DNA of 64,000 nt, taken from NCBI GenBank assembly GCA_903772945.1, contig CAICTM010000075.1, forward strand, positions 1 through 64,000, read 5' to 3'. The translations under genes were made by a program, and so were the position numbers. Positions 10,220 to 20,012 of the stretch are shown here, in pieces. This stretch comes from Seminavis robusta. Lineage: Eukaryota > Bacillariophyta > Bacillariophyceae > Naviculales > Naviculaceae. Position 1 is the first letter of the stretch. Each line of letters starts with the position of its first letter. The notes beneath the pieces were generated by a model. The model had not been told where the DNA came from. It worked only from the letters and a program-made list of their open reading frames with translations, and did not search any database.

Positions 10220-11400
10220 CTATGCTCTAAAAAGCGGGAACCCGCACTCCAACTGTAGCTGAGACGACAAATGTAAGTGGCGTGCTATGTCGGAGGATAG
10301 AAGAGACGAACAATGCTTTGACTTACTTGGCAAATGACGGCGCAGGAGTCAAAGCAAAACTGGTGCTTCACCTCCGACCCGGTGACCTCACGGTTACGAG
10401 CCGGCCCCTTGTGACCAGGGAGCCCCGTGTGCCGGAAACAGTCCTCCAAGACATCAAAGCACTTCAATCGGCTGTTGAAGACTTCCTGCCTGATAACGCA
10501 AAGCACAAAAATCATAATAAGAGCAAATAGCTGCAAAAGGAATGGCTGAAACTGAATGACTTACCGGGACAAAACACGAGCTTTAAACTTTCTCACTGCA
10601 TCCGTATCCGCGGAGCTAACAATAGAAAGCACCCCCCTCTCTCCCCGGTATCCTTTGTCACCAATGGCCCGATGCATGACGCCACTTGCCTCTCGAGACT
10701 CAAGAATCTTAGCCTTCAGCTTGTGGCGGAAGATTGTGATATCAGGCGTCCCAGCAGGGTAAGGGCCTGCCACCCAAACGCACCTGTCTTCAAAGATGGA
10801 CAAGGCAACTTCATAATCGTAAGCTGCAGACTTGAACTTGTGAGAGTAGTACTTGGTGTTTTCAGAGAATGCTTCATGGGTTGGCTCCTCAATGCGGCAG
10901 TGGGTGCCATCAACGGTGATAATGAAAATTGTCGCAGATTCAGGGTCTTCTGGGTTGTCTGGGTTGTTCCATTTCTTCGGCCAGACAATGATTTCAGGCT
11001 TCAGCAACGCAATCTTCTCGACAATCTCCCAGACCCAGTTTCGCCACGTTCGATCGCTACAGCCAAATAGCCCTTCAGCTTGCTCTTCGGTTGGGTAGCA
11101 CGCGAGGAAGTAGATTGACATAAAGAAGTATTTCAGCATGCCATCAACACCGATCTTGTGGATTCTGGGGTCAACTTCACTGTCGAAGCTGAGATTGGCC
11201 TTCTCGTTCTTGGTCTCCTGCAGCTTGATGAGAAGGACGGAATAGACGGACGGGTCGCTCGAAAAGTGCATCCGAAACCTTGACAAGTTCTTCTTATGCT
11301 GAACAGACTTCTGCCGTTTCGGTTCGAAGCCAACCAACACAAGCCCCCTGAAGAGGACTTCTTCCGGCGTGAGAATAACGTTGACGCTACCCAAGCACAT
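10220..11400 (-). CDS. PIF/Harbinger-like DDE transposase, right-arm copy (apparently intact)
   Basis: Three exons, 11400-10565, 10489-10327 and 10258-10220, are joined by short introns with GTAAGT donors and CAG acceptors, giving 345 residues. Landmarks of the DDE_Tnp_4 family are VDGTHCRI (D164), PYPAGTPDITIFR, GDKGYRGERG (D248) and, after the first intron, RQEVFNSRLKCFDVL (E281). That makes a plausible D-D-E triad with 32 residues between the last two. The C-terminus, CAVICQ-LQLECGFPLF, also fits the family. It would act in the nucleus, cutting at the element's inverted termini. An upstream frame offers no better start. Compared with the left copy this one keeps the full reading frame, so it may be the functional source. 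Confidence 0.85.
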
Positions 11401-11504
11401 GCTTCTTGCTGGTGCCTACCACTATAAAGGGACCTATGGTCTAGTAGTTGCATCCATGTCCGGTTGCACTTGCCTGTTGTAGTTGCAGGAGCCACGTCGC
11501 CGTG

Positions 11505-11775
11505 CTTGCAGCTTGCGTGAAACTAGCAGAGCTAGTTTCACGCAACCAGCTAGTTTCACGCAGCTGCGTGAAACTAGCCAGCTAGTTTCACGCAGACAGC
11601 TAGTTTCACGCAGGCTTGCGTGAAACTAGCCTACTAGCCATAGTTTCACGCAAGAATCGACTTAGTTTCACGCAAGCATTCTTGCGTGAAACTAGAGCTA
11701 GTTTCAAGCAGGTCTGCGTGAAACTAGCCATAGTCTTGCGTGAAACTAGCTCTACTAGTTTCACGCAAGCAAACA
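11505..11775. repeat. Subterminal GCGTGAAACTAG motif array, right end
   Basis: Mirror of the left array: about fourteen copies of GCGTGAAACTAG or its complement in both orientations, between the transposase start and the right terminus of the palindrome. Copy order and spacers differ from the left end, so this part has changed more than the genes have. Confidence 0.8.
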
Positions 11776-11907
11776 CGACTCACTAGTCCTATCTGAGTCG
11801 TGTGAAATTTGGAACTGGTTCGAAATTCAATCTTCGTTTCAAACGTAAGCACGACTGCAAAACTCAGCGTATCTTAAATCATTTAGTACCGTTTCCGGAC
11901 CCTGCTG

Positions 11908-12262
11908 GGTGCCACTGGAACGTGGTGTTTCGGCTCGGTTCTGCGGCAGAGAGGGATCCAACGCGCATAGGCTGGTTTTTCCTATATATAGACTCGTGAA
12001 TTGAGTTTTTGGTCACGGCTGTCGAACCCTGATGATTGTATCGACTTCCTCTTCATGTTCCCAATGTTTGAGGGGCCGGTTCGTTTTTGGCAAAATCTGA
12101 CCATTTTGCCTTGCTATAGCCCATGAAAATGGTGGAGAAAGGCCGTTTTTTGAAAATCCCCGAAAGTGATACCACATTGTCGGGCAGCTTAGTAGGCCAA
12201 AAACGCTCTTCGACCTGGTCTAAGCACCTGTTTTGGACCTCGAATCGGTTTTCTTGCTGGTT
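11908..12262 (+). repeat. Long direct repeat, copy 1
   Basis: The 355-bp copy begins GGTGCCACTGGAACGTGGTG and ends CGAATCGGTTTTCTTGCTGGT. It starts three bases after the right end of the giant palindrome and includes a CCTATATATAGA TATA-like box near 11980. Copy 2 matches it with scattered substitutions and short indels. Coding potential is poor on both strands. The family is unassigned. Confidence 0.85.
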
Positions 12263-12387
12263 CGACCGCGGAATGCCACGAGGTTGAATCGGGACCGATA
12301 AGTTCACACCAGCTGGCTGCATCAACCTTATGCAGCATCCGGTGAGATGGAAGGTGTTATCAGACCTGTCACACTGGCTACACCTCT

Positions 12388-12749
12388 GGTGCCACTGGAA
12401 CGTGGTGTTTCGGCTCGGTTCTGCGGCGGGAGGTATCCAACGGCATAGGCTGGTTTTCCTATATATGGACTCCGTGAATTGTAGTTTTTGGTCACGGCTG
12501 TCGAACCCTGATGATTGTATCGACTTCCTCTTCATGTTCCCAATGTTGAGGGGCCGGTTGTTTTGGGCAAAATCTGACCATTTTGCCTTGCTTATAGCCC
12601 ATGAAAATGGTGGAGAAAGGCCGTTTTTTTGAAAGTCCCCGAAAGTGAGATACCACATTGTCGGGCACGCTTAGTAGGCCCAAGAAACGCTCTTCGACCT
12701 GGTCTAAGCACCCGTTTTGGACCTCGAATCGACGTTTTCTTGCTGGTCA
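12388..12749 (+). repeat. Long direct repeat, copy 2
   Basis: Same orientation as copy 1, with a 125-bp unrelated spacer between them. The TATA-like box is CCTATATATGGA near 12459. The pair could be ends or internal repeats of an unassigned element; nothing decides between these. Confidence 0.85.
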
Positions 12750-12849
12750 ACCTTCGAATTGCAGACAGCTACCCGGTTGCTTGAATTTATGGTCATTCAG
12801 TGGGCAATGGCTGAGCTGGATGGTCTTCGATTGTGGGAGTACTATGGAG

Positions 12850-14704
12850 ATTACGATCCGGTGTCGATGATGATGGTGGCGAGGACGAGGACGAGGACCC
12901 GGATAATAATGATGCAAATGCAGAGAATCAGCAAGGTGGTGATGCAGCGAATGACAAAGGTAGCGACGGAGACTCGGATGATAGTGATGCCAATGCAGAT
13001 AGGGAGGAAGATAGCGTTGGAGAGGAATCGGAGCCGAATGCAGATAGGAAGAAAGTTAGCGATGGAGATGAATCGGAGCCGAATGTAGGTAGGAAGGAAG
13101 GTACTAATCCTTACGACCCCTGTGTAGCCAACAGAATGGTGCACGGCAAGCAACAAACAGTCTGCTGGCATGTAGACGACTGTAAGCTTAGCCACAAGGA
13201 CTCGAAGGTTAACGACCAGCTGATCCAAGTGCTTCGTGATGAATACGAAAGCATACCGACTCATTGAAAGGTATGGGTAATGAGAAATTCAAAGTTGACC
13301 TAGCCATTATTTCTTTCTGTTATCTGTTTGAGATGAGTGTTAAACCTATAGTTGCCATTTGAAAGTAGAGCATTAACACCAAACACGGTCCATATACCCA
13401 CAAGTGATCGTTTTGAGGAGCTTAATGGAATTATTTAACGAAATGACTGAATGACTTAGAGGGAAAGTGGAAAGACTGGGTATACACGATTGAAAATGAT
13501 GCATGTTTCGAAATTGAAAATCGCTCGAAAACACTGCATCACCACTTGGGGAGTGCTTTTTCTCCACGGCAAAGTGATAAAATCAACAAACAAATGATAC
13601 AGCCCCATGCAGCACAACAAGGGGCATGGGGCTGTAGCATTTGTTTTTGTGTTTTTTCATCTTTTCGTCCATCTATTTCGCTCCCCAATTACAATACCAG
13701 ACTCTTTCAATGAGTCGGTATTCGAGGACGGCACTGGAGAGATGACGGTGAGCCGAGGAAAGGTCCACACGTATCTTGGCATGACCATAGACTTCACGAC
13801 GAAGGGTCAATGCAACGTATCAATGTACAAGTACGTTGATGAAATCCTGGAAGCCTTCGAGAAGGCATCGCCAGAGGAAGGGGGCACGAAAACTAGAAGT
13901 AGTGCAGCCCCGAAAGACCTATTCATAGTAGACGAATCCTGCAAGAAGCTCCCAACGAGCAAGGCAGACACCTTTCACAGCCTGGTGGCTAAGGTGTTAT
14001 TCGCTACGAAGAGAGCCCGACCAGACACAGGTACGGCGATATCGTTCCTTACGACTAGAGTCAAGGAACCAGATAGGCACGATTGGGATAAACTAGTCCA
14101 CCTCATGCAGTACATTAGACGTACTAGAAAACTACCATTAGTTCTCAAAGCCGACGGAAGTGGCATATTGAAATGGTATGTTGATGGTTCTTTCGGAGTC
14201 CATCCAAACATGAGGGGTCATACCGGAGGTGGTTTGACCATGGGCACCGGTTACCCATTATCGACTTCGACGAAACAGAAGTTGAACACGAGAAGCTCAA
14301 CTGAGAGTGAACTCGTAGCAGTTGATGACCTGATGCCATCGATCCTTTGGACGAGGCAGTTCCTTCGGGAGCAAGGCTATGTAGTTAAAGAAACTATAGT
14401 CTATCAGGACAACAAGAGTGCCATTCTTCTAGAGAAGAACGGCAAAGCTTCTAGTAGTAAACGAACGAAGCACATCAACATTAGGTACTTCTTTGTGAGC
14501 GACAGAGTCGCAAAGAAGGAGATCAGTGTGGACTGGTGTCCAACTGATGATATGGTTGCGGACTTCTGGACGAAGCCGAACCAAGGTCGACTGTTCAAAC
14601 AGAACGTGGACAAGTTGATGGGTGTTGTGGAACACTCAGAGCCAGGGCACTCAGAAGGAGGGTCACGGTCGGACAAGAAGGTCCGTTCAAAGAAGGAGCG
14701 CTAA
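12850..14704 (+). mobile_element. Ty1/copia (CoDi-like) retrotransposon remnant, broken
   Basis: This is a fossil of the reverse transcriptase and RNase H part of a copia Pol. Visible parts are an acidic linker region, the RT active-site block with WHVDD, the RT C-terminal part (YLGMTIDF) and the RNase H block (KWYVDGSFGV, STESELVAVDD, KTKHINIRYFF-type tail). Gag, protease and most of the integrase are missing. A separate 463-bp MITE sits inside the RT region. A TGTTGGGGATTCG stretch at about 14763 could begin a terminal repeat, but I found no partner. The element is truncated and broken in several places; decay looks moderate. Confidence 0.85.
13256..13718. mobile_element. TA-flanked MITE inserted in the copia remnant
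   Basis: Its terminal inverted repeats are CCGACTCATTGAAAG at 13256-13270 and the exact reverse complement at 13704-13718. A TA dinucleotide flanks both sides (13254-13255 and 13719-13720). TA duplications are typical of Tc1/mariner-type elements. The 463-bp body has no transposase, so it is non-autonomous. It is younger than the copia insertion that it interrupts. Confidence 0.85.
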
Positions 14705-15507
14705 GCGCAGTAAGTAAGTAAGCATGGTCGACGACTAGGACAAGCTCGACGACCACAGGAGTGTGTTGGGGATTCGCGATTAGGGATTCAACCTGTACCT
14801 CTGTACTAGAATTTGATGCCAGTAGCAAAACTGGTAACCCACCCACTTTTTCAGTAGTATCTCAATAGCAACAGTAAACTAGAAGAGAGCTTAGAGCAAC
14901 TAACATTGTCGACAGGGCTACCTTAAAAGAAGGTTATAATGAGGGAATGATACCTGGTGTTGTCTGGTGTTGTCGCCAGGGCTACCTTGAAAGAAGAGTG
15001 CAATCTCAAACATGTCATCCTTCTTCTATCTGTCTTTCTGCCGAGGTATCGCAGCTCCCGCTGACTTAATTTAGCGTTGATTCATTAACGGATTTTATAA
15101 ACAGTAATGCTGGCTTAAGACTTCTTTCACTAAGGTTAGGAACATCTCTCGCTAGCTAGCTTTGCGTCCATTCTCCTGCGTCCCAAAATCGATCTCGAAC
15201 TCATCCAAGTCATACTAGCTACTACTAGTAGCTAGTAGGAATAGAACCTTCCTCTCAGTAGCAATCGAAATGCTACTGGCGCTACTGGAAATGTGGGAAG
15301 TCCTCTTTCGGCTGGCTCGTTGGTTCAATCGGATGCCGCGCCTGGGCGGCTTCGTCTGTACCCTCCATTTTGTAGCAAATGCATCGATTTTGTAGCACTC
15401 AGTGCGGTAGCACCCACCGTTGGGCGCGGGCGATCTCACGTGCACGCGGTTCCCGTTTCGCGCGACACCATCAGTCAACAGATGATTTACTAGTACCGTA
15501 ACGTACT
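14705..15507. other. Intergenic region, possible copia-derived tail
   Basis: I see no gene. The first 300 bp may include the 3' terminal part of the copia fossil. Two copies of a phrase close to CAGGGCTACCTT(A/G)AAAGAA occur near 14917 and 14977. From about 15140 on, CTAG and ACTAGTAG runs appear. Confidence 0.4.
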
Positions 15508-16584
15508 ATGGACATACCATGTACCGTACACAAATTGTTGCAATTTGAAAATGCAGCCAGAAGAGGACCATGGCCGCCCCCGTTCCGCATGAGTGGTATC
15601 TCGCATCAAGTTCAACAAGAAGCTCGTACAGTGGCCGAATTTGTGGCGAGGGCGTTGGGACGATGGACCGGAACCATTGTCGGCACATGGAAAATAAGAT
15701 ATGCCGTCAGCAATCGTAGAGTCCTTGGAGCAAATTCCGATCTGAAGCGGAAGGACTACGCCATGTCTCCAATATTGCAGATCATTTTACAATGCAGGAA
15801 TAGGCATGGTACTGTCTTTGTTGTTCACGGTGGGGGAGGTATGGGGAAAACAACGGCACTTTTTGCAGTCATGGGCCGGTACACTGGCAAAGGGGTGGCG
15901 TTCTCCCCGGGGGAGTTGTCTGGCGAGTACAAGGAAATAATGCTTCGCCGCCTAAATCTCGATCCAAAATTTCCGCCGAATGGTTGGTTAGAGAAGTTCT
16001 TGGATGAACTGAAGACTCCTTGGGGTGAACCCCCCGCAATCCTTATGCTGGATGATTTCATGAATGAGCGTCCCAACGATCCTCTGGACAGAGCTCTTCT
16101 CAAAAACATAAAGACTGCCATTCGAGGGAAAAATATAGTGGTCTTTGCGTTGACTACCAACGAAAGAAGTGCAAACTTGATGATTACCTGGAATACTATG
16201 AATTCAATTGTGCCAGCTGCCCCCGACAATGACGTTCGTCGTTGGCGCCGTCTCTACAGAGACCACCAAGAAGGAAGCCCCGATGCCGATGACGAGTTTG
16301 CAATCAATTGGAATGAACGAAGTCGTATGCGTTGGGAAGCAGATGCACTGAAAAAAGCTGTTCTTGTCTCTCCCAATTATGTGAAAAAATGTGAGGCCGA
16401 GAAGACACAGGTTGAAGCCGATATAGATGTGCACCTACGAAACATCGACGAAGGAGAACGAGAGACTATCAACCCATCCGCCCTTATCGCTCACCTGGCT
16501 AGAACACCAAATATTGATATTCTAGAATCACCCAGGGATGGATGGGATCCTAACTGGAACTGCAGCGGGTTTTGGGGAAATTAA
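15508..16584 (+). CDS. P-loop NTPase of unknown function
   Basis: The protein has 358 residues starting at ATG 15508. A Walker A loop, GGGGMGKTT, sits at residues 108-116 after a hydrophobic strand (TVFVVH). A Walker B strand, AILMLDD, lies at about 177-183. The order resembles AAA+/STAND-type ATPases. It lacks a recognisable C-terminal sensor or repeat domain and ends in DGWDPNWNCSGFWGN. It probably binds and hydrolyses ATP; the partner is unknown. The gene sits between a copia fossil and a tyrosine recombinase, so it could be passenger DNA of a mobile element, but nothing in the sequence requires that. Confidence 0.6.
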   Translation: MDIPCTVHKLLQFENAARRGPWPPPFRMSGISHQVQQEARTVAEFVARALGRWTGTIVGTWKIRYAVSNRRVLGANSDLKRKDYAMSPILQIILQCRNRHGTVFVVHGGGGMGKTTALFAVMGRYTGKGVAFSPGELSGEYKEIMLRRLNLDPKFPPNGWLEKFLDELKTPWGEPPAILMLDDFMNERPNDPLDRALLKNIKTAIRGKNIVVFALTTNERSANLMITWNTMNSIVPAAPDNDVRRWRRLYRDHQEGSPDADDEFAINWNERSRMRWEADALKKAVLVSPNYVKKCEAEKTQVEADIDVHLRNIDEGERETINPSALIAHLARTPNIDILESPRDGWDPNWNCSGFWGN

Positions 16585-17484
16585 CACGTCGACCCAATTT
16601 CACAAGCCTAATTTCACAAGCAATGTCGACCTCATCCAACTTCTTCTGATAAAGGATATCGCAACCACCGAAATTATAGCATCAAAATCCGTTGTCTGAT
16701 TAGTCCATATTCAAAACTTTTTGCAGCCCAGACATCGTTCTATGCTTTCTTCATCTCGTCTCTCTTCTTTGCGCCGGGGTCATACCAGCCTCGGCTGGGG
16801 TGGTGGATATCGATCTCCAGGTATCTCGAACGAGATGGAGCGGCGTTGGTTGATATTCACCATGTTGGCGATGTGAGAAAAGAAACGGTCAATTCTTTGA
16901 CGACTATCGTCTCTTTGGGTCCGTGTTCTTCTGACGGGGCTGGCGTGTGTCGGGAAGTGCTACTACTGGGAGGGGTCGAGTGCTACTGGTCAGCGGGTAC
17001 AGAATGTTACCAGAAAAGTGTATTTGTCCATCCTTTTGCATTTCAAGGCCATGGTACGGTATCAAACTCTAGGTCAATGTCATGGTCGAGTTTGATGAGA
17101 TAAGTTGTCTTCATGTTATCACGGTAGTGAGTGAGCGAGATATTGGTGGGCTCTAGCTGGTTATGGCTAGAGGGGGAGAGGATGTAGACTAAAAAATAAG
17201 TCTTAAACCTAGCTAGTGCGGTTGATCTGGCCGCGAGTCGGAGCGTCGCGTGGACGAGATGGTTGCTTGTGCTCCTGCGGCGCAGTCATTGTCGGGTGGA
17301 CGAGATGGTTGCTCGTGCTGTCGCTAAGGCCAATGATGAAGAGGCTGACAGAGAGAGAAGGAAGTGGTGGCTCTACGATGGTACGGGTCTCCTGCGGCGC
17401 AGTCATTGTCGGGGGGAAGGTTGATTGAGGAGAGGGTTAGAGTATTAATTGGACATGAAGGACGCGGTCTGTTGCGGACATGGC
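16585..17484. other. Intergenic region with short direct repeats
   Basis: I see no gene. Two interleaved repeat pairs occur: GTGGACGAGATGGTTGCT near 17251 and 17297, and CTCCTGCGGCGCAGTCATTG near 17273 and 17391. They lie downstream of the recombinase gene, which ends at 17485. Confidence 0.5.
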
Positions 17485-19806
17485 CTACACCTGATAGATC
17501 TTGTGGGGGTACATGTGTTCAAAGAACTCGTAGGGGGTGTTAGGTGGGAGGGGACGGTACCAGGGCTTGGACTTGTCAGTGAGGAGTGCTTCATTAGTCC
17601 GGATGATGGTGATGCAGAGTGGAGTTGAAGCATTGAAGGGGTGTTTGCCTTGGGTTTTGACGGCTGAAGCCTGGCTCAATAGCATAGTCTTGATGCGATG
17701 CATCGCAATACCAGCTTCTTCTAGTGTTGGGGCTGATGTTGGGTACTTGTCAAGGAACCGGACCATGACCCTGATGGCAGCCTTGATCCTTCGATACTTG
17801 CTTGCCAATTTGGTGTCAACCATTCCAGTGGATTTGTGGGATTCCATGAATTTGCAAGTGAAAAAATTGATGAGGACAATCTTAGGGGCTGTGTTCCTTG
17901 TCACGAGATCAAGGAGGGTCTTGAGGGAGCGGATCTTCAATTCAGACTGAAACGGGGACTGGGAGTATTCAGCTGTGGCTTTAGAGGAGGCGACAGGGGC
18001 GGGGACTGGGATGACATCGTCAATCAAGTTGGTGGTGGAAAACAGCTCTTTGCATGCAGACTTGAAAATGTTGAATTCAGCTAGTTGGATGCCTTGTTGG
18101 GTGAGTTGGTGAGTGAGGGTTGAGACAAGGATGTGGTTCTTTGGATCTTTGAATAAGCCATTGGGTTCTGCACAGATGTGATCCAACAGTTGATCCCATT
18201 TGGCCAGGACGCACATTAGAACCATTTGCTTCACTTGGAGGCTGAGGGTGGAGGTGGAGATATGGCCGAAGAAAGCTGAGCAGATCTTGTCACCAATGTC
18301 TTTGGAGACGGTGTCGTATGATGGGATGGTTACACGCTGGTAGTCGCCACCAACAACCTTTGACCATGCTCCCAAAGCTTTGGCTCCATCAAGAAGGTAA
18401 GGAAAGGGGTTTGAAAAGTATGACGAACGGGCTTTGGGACCTGAAATCTTTCCATCGTTCCATCCGCCAAAGAGTTCAGCTGCCTTATACAGTCTGTTAC
18501 CATCAAGGAGAGACTGAGCAGTGTGCTTGCCAAAGTGGGATGTGCCTTTTCGGACGGTGCTACCCTCTGCAGGAGGGTAACGCTTCCAAATGGAGTTGCG
18601 AATAGTCGTGTAATGCTTTGAAACAGCGGAGTCACCGGACAGGGAGGCAATCGATGGCATCAGGGCGTTGTCATTGCGAATGAACATGGCTAGGCCAATG
18701 GCGACAACCAGATCACCAAAAACGTCGTATTTGTTGGGTATCAAAGGATGGTGGTTGTCAGCTCCCATTTTATCACGTACGAGATAACACTGAAGGATGT
18801 TGTTGAGGGATCCTTCATTGAGCTCTCTGACAGAGAATTTCTCCACAGAGAGGCGAGAAGTCTCGGTTGCTCTACTGCAAAGACGTAGAGTCGCTGTCTG
18901 GAAGATGTAGAAGTCGATGTACTTTTCCAGGTTGAACCAGAGGCAGCGTTGGAGAATGAAGGCAATGTCAGCACTGCTGTAGACTTTGTTTTTCGGAGGG
19001 GAGGGTGTTGACTTCTTTTCTTCCTTCACCATTTTTTCCAACGTCTTCTTGGCGGAGGTGTAAGTCTCTTCAATGACTTTAAGATAGCGTGATAGCATGA
19101 ACTTTTTCGTCAATTGATTCTTGATGGAGGGCATATAACGTGCAAGAGTTCCCACTGCATAGGGAGTTCCATTGGCTTGCTTGAGGCTGAAGCAAAAGGC
19201 TGGCTGGTCTTTCCAAAAGGCAAACCACCACTTTGTGACATCGTCGTCGTTGGTTGAGAAAGAACCTCCAGTGTCAGTGAAGTCCTTGAAGTTTAGCCTG
19301 AGTAGGCCAAAGCGGTCCTGTAGTTCATCAATGTAGGGTTGAAGTAAGGCGGGGGTGCTCTTGTGTTTGCGTTGATTTGATGCTGACGAAGAGGCGTAAA
19401 GGTTGACCTTTACGGATTTCAATGGGGTTTCCATGGTCAGATTTGTTTTTCCGTCGTCCTTTGGGCGTCCTTCGCTTGGAATTGTGTGAGTTTGGACATC
19501 GAGTTGCTTGGTAGGATGGCGTGAAGTCTGCCGACCGCTTGAAGTGGTTACGACCTTGGAGGGGATGTTGAAGTGAAGTCCTACTATAGGAATCGAATCG
19601 ACTTGCGCTCTAGGGAGTGGAATCAGAACGTCCACCTGTAAATGCAGAACGTCCGGCAGTTTATAGAAGTTCTGTATTTGCATAGAGGTTAAAGGTTTAT
19701 AACTGTTGACTGAATTTAAAAAATTGGCGCAAAGTGCCTGGATGCTCCTTATGGCGTCTTGTGATGTGGTTTCCTCCTGATCTTGGATCCATTCGATTCC
19801 ATTCAT
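17485..19806 (-). CDS. Putative tyrosine recombinase, Crypton-like
   Basis: From ATG 19806 the protein has 773 residues. The frame is open further upstream, but only with a TTG. A likely core-binding helical region (residues ~195-250) and a Lys-rich linker precede a catalytic-type block: CSRATETSRL (R312), SHFGKHTAQSLL (H424 with Lys in place of the usual second Arg), FGGWN (W449) and a tyrosine in RSSYFSN (Y463). This order matches the R...H-x-x-R/K...H/W...Y pattern of tyrosine recombinases, and the GGWN...SYF spacing resembles eukaryotic Crypton and DIRS enzymes. A further 300 residues follow with no recognised domain. No transposase or RT accompanies it. Cryptons move by site-specific recombination of a circular intermediate. 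The family call is probable, not certain. Confidence 0.55.
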   Translation of the reverse strand: MNGIEWIQDQEETTSQDAIRSIQALCANFLNSVNSYKPLTSMQIQNFYKLPDVLHLQVDVLIPLPRAQVDSIPIVGLHFNIPSKVVTTSSGRQTSRHPTKQLDVQTHTIPSEGRPKDDGKTNLTMETPLKSVKVNLYASSSASNQRKHKSTPALLQPYIDELQDRFGLLRLNFKDFTDTGGSFSTNDDDVTKWWFAFWKDQPAFCFSLKQANGTPYAVGTLARYMPSIKNQLTKKFMLSRYLKVIEETYTSAKKTLEKMVKEEKKSTPSPPKNKVYSSADIAFILQRCLWFNLEKYIDFYIFQTATLRLCSRATETSRLSVEKFSVRELNEGSLNNILQCYLVRDKMGADNHHPLIPNKYDVFGDLVVAIGLAMFIRNDNALMPSIASLSGDSAVSKHYTTIRNSIWKRYPPAEGSTVRKGTSHFGKHTAQSLLDGNRLYKAAELFGGWNDGKISGPKARSSYFSNPFPYLLDGAKALGAWSKVVGGDYQRVTIPSYDTVSKDIGDKICSAFFGHISTSTLSLQVKQMVLMCVLAKWDQLLDHICAEPNGLFKDPKNHILVSTLTHQLTQQGIQLAEFNIFKSACKELFSTTNLIDDVIPVPAPVASSKATAEYSQSPFQSELKIRSLKTLLDLVTRNTAPKIVLINFFTCKFMESHKSTGMVDTKLASKYRRIKAAIRVMVRFLDKYPTSAPTLEEAGIAMHRIKTMLLSQASAVKTQGKHPFNASTPLCITIIRTNEALLTDKSKPWYRPLPPNTPYEFFEHMYPHKIYQV

Positions 19807-19851
19807 GCGACATGTCCCAAATAAGCCAGTGGTCAGGGGTGCAGCCCATCG

Positions 19852-19876
19852 GCCGAGGAAAATGCAAGCTTGCTGC
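19852..19876 (+). repeat. 25-bp exact direct repeat with palindromic core, copy 1
   Basis: The repeat begins GCCGAGGAAAATGCAAGCTT and ends in GCTGC, with the perfect palindrome GCAAGCTTGC inside. It lies about 46 bp upstream of the tyrosine recombinase ATG. An identical copy in the same orientation is at 24320-24344. It could be a recombination or attachment site, or the trace of a local duplication. Confidence 0.9.
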
Positions 19877-20012
19877 AAAGCTGCGCATGGCAGCCAAACC
19901 TCTAGAGATCTACCCTAGCTAGATCTACCCTAGCTAGATCTACCGGTGGTCTACCGTACAGTACTGTAGGGAAAATTTACTGGACAATGGCCGATTTTAC
20001 TGTATTAGTACT

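Larger units (their letters stand above)
5794..11904. mobile_element. Giant palindromic (head-to-head) PIF/Harbinger-like transposon
   Basis: Left arm 5794-8650 and right arm 9041-11904 are near-identical inverted copies of about 2.86 kb, around a 390-bp spacer. The outer ends read CAGGGTCCGGAAACGG on the left and its reverse complement on the right. From outside inwards each arm holds a tract of GCGTGAAACTAG motifs, a DDE_Tnp_4-type transposase gene pointing inwards, and a second gene pointing outwards. The two transposases therefore converge on the second-gene copies, which diverge from the centre. PIF/Harbinger elements normally carry one transposase plus one accessory protein; here the whole set is doubled. 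No 3-bp target duplication is evident at the outer ends, and the left end abuts another MITE. Confidence 0.8.
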
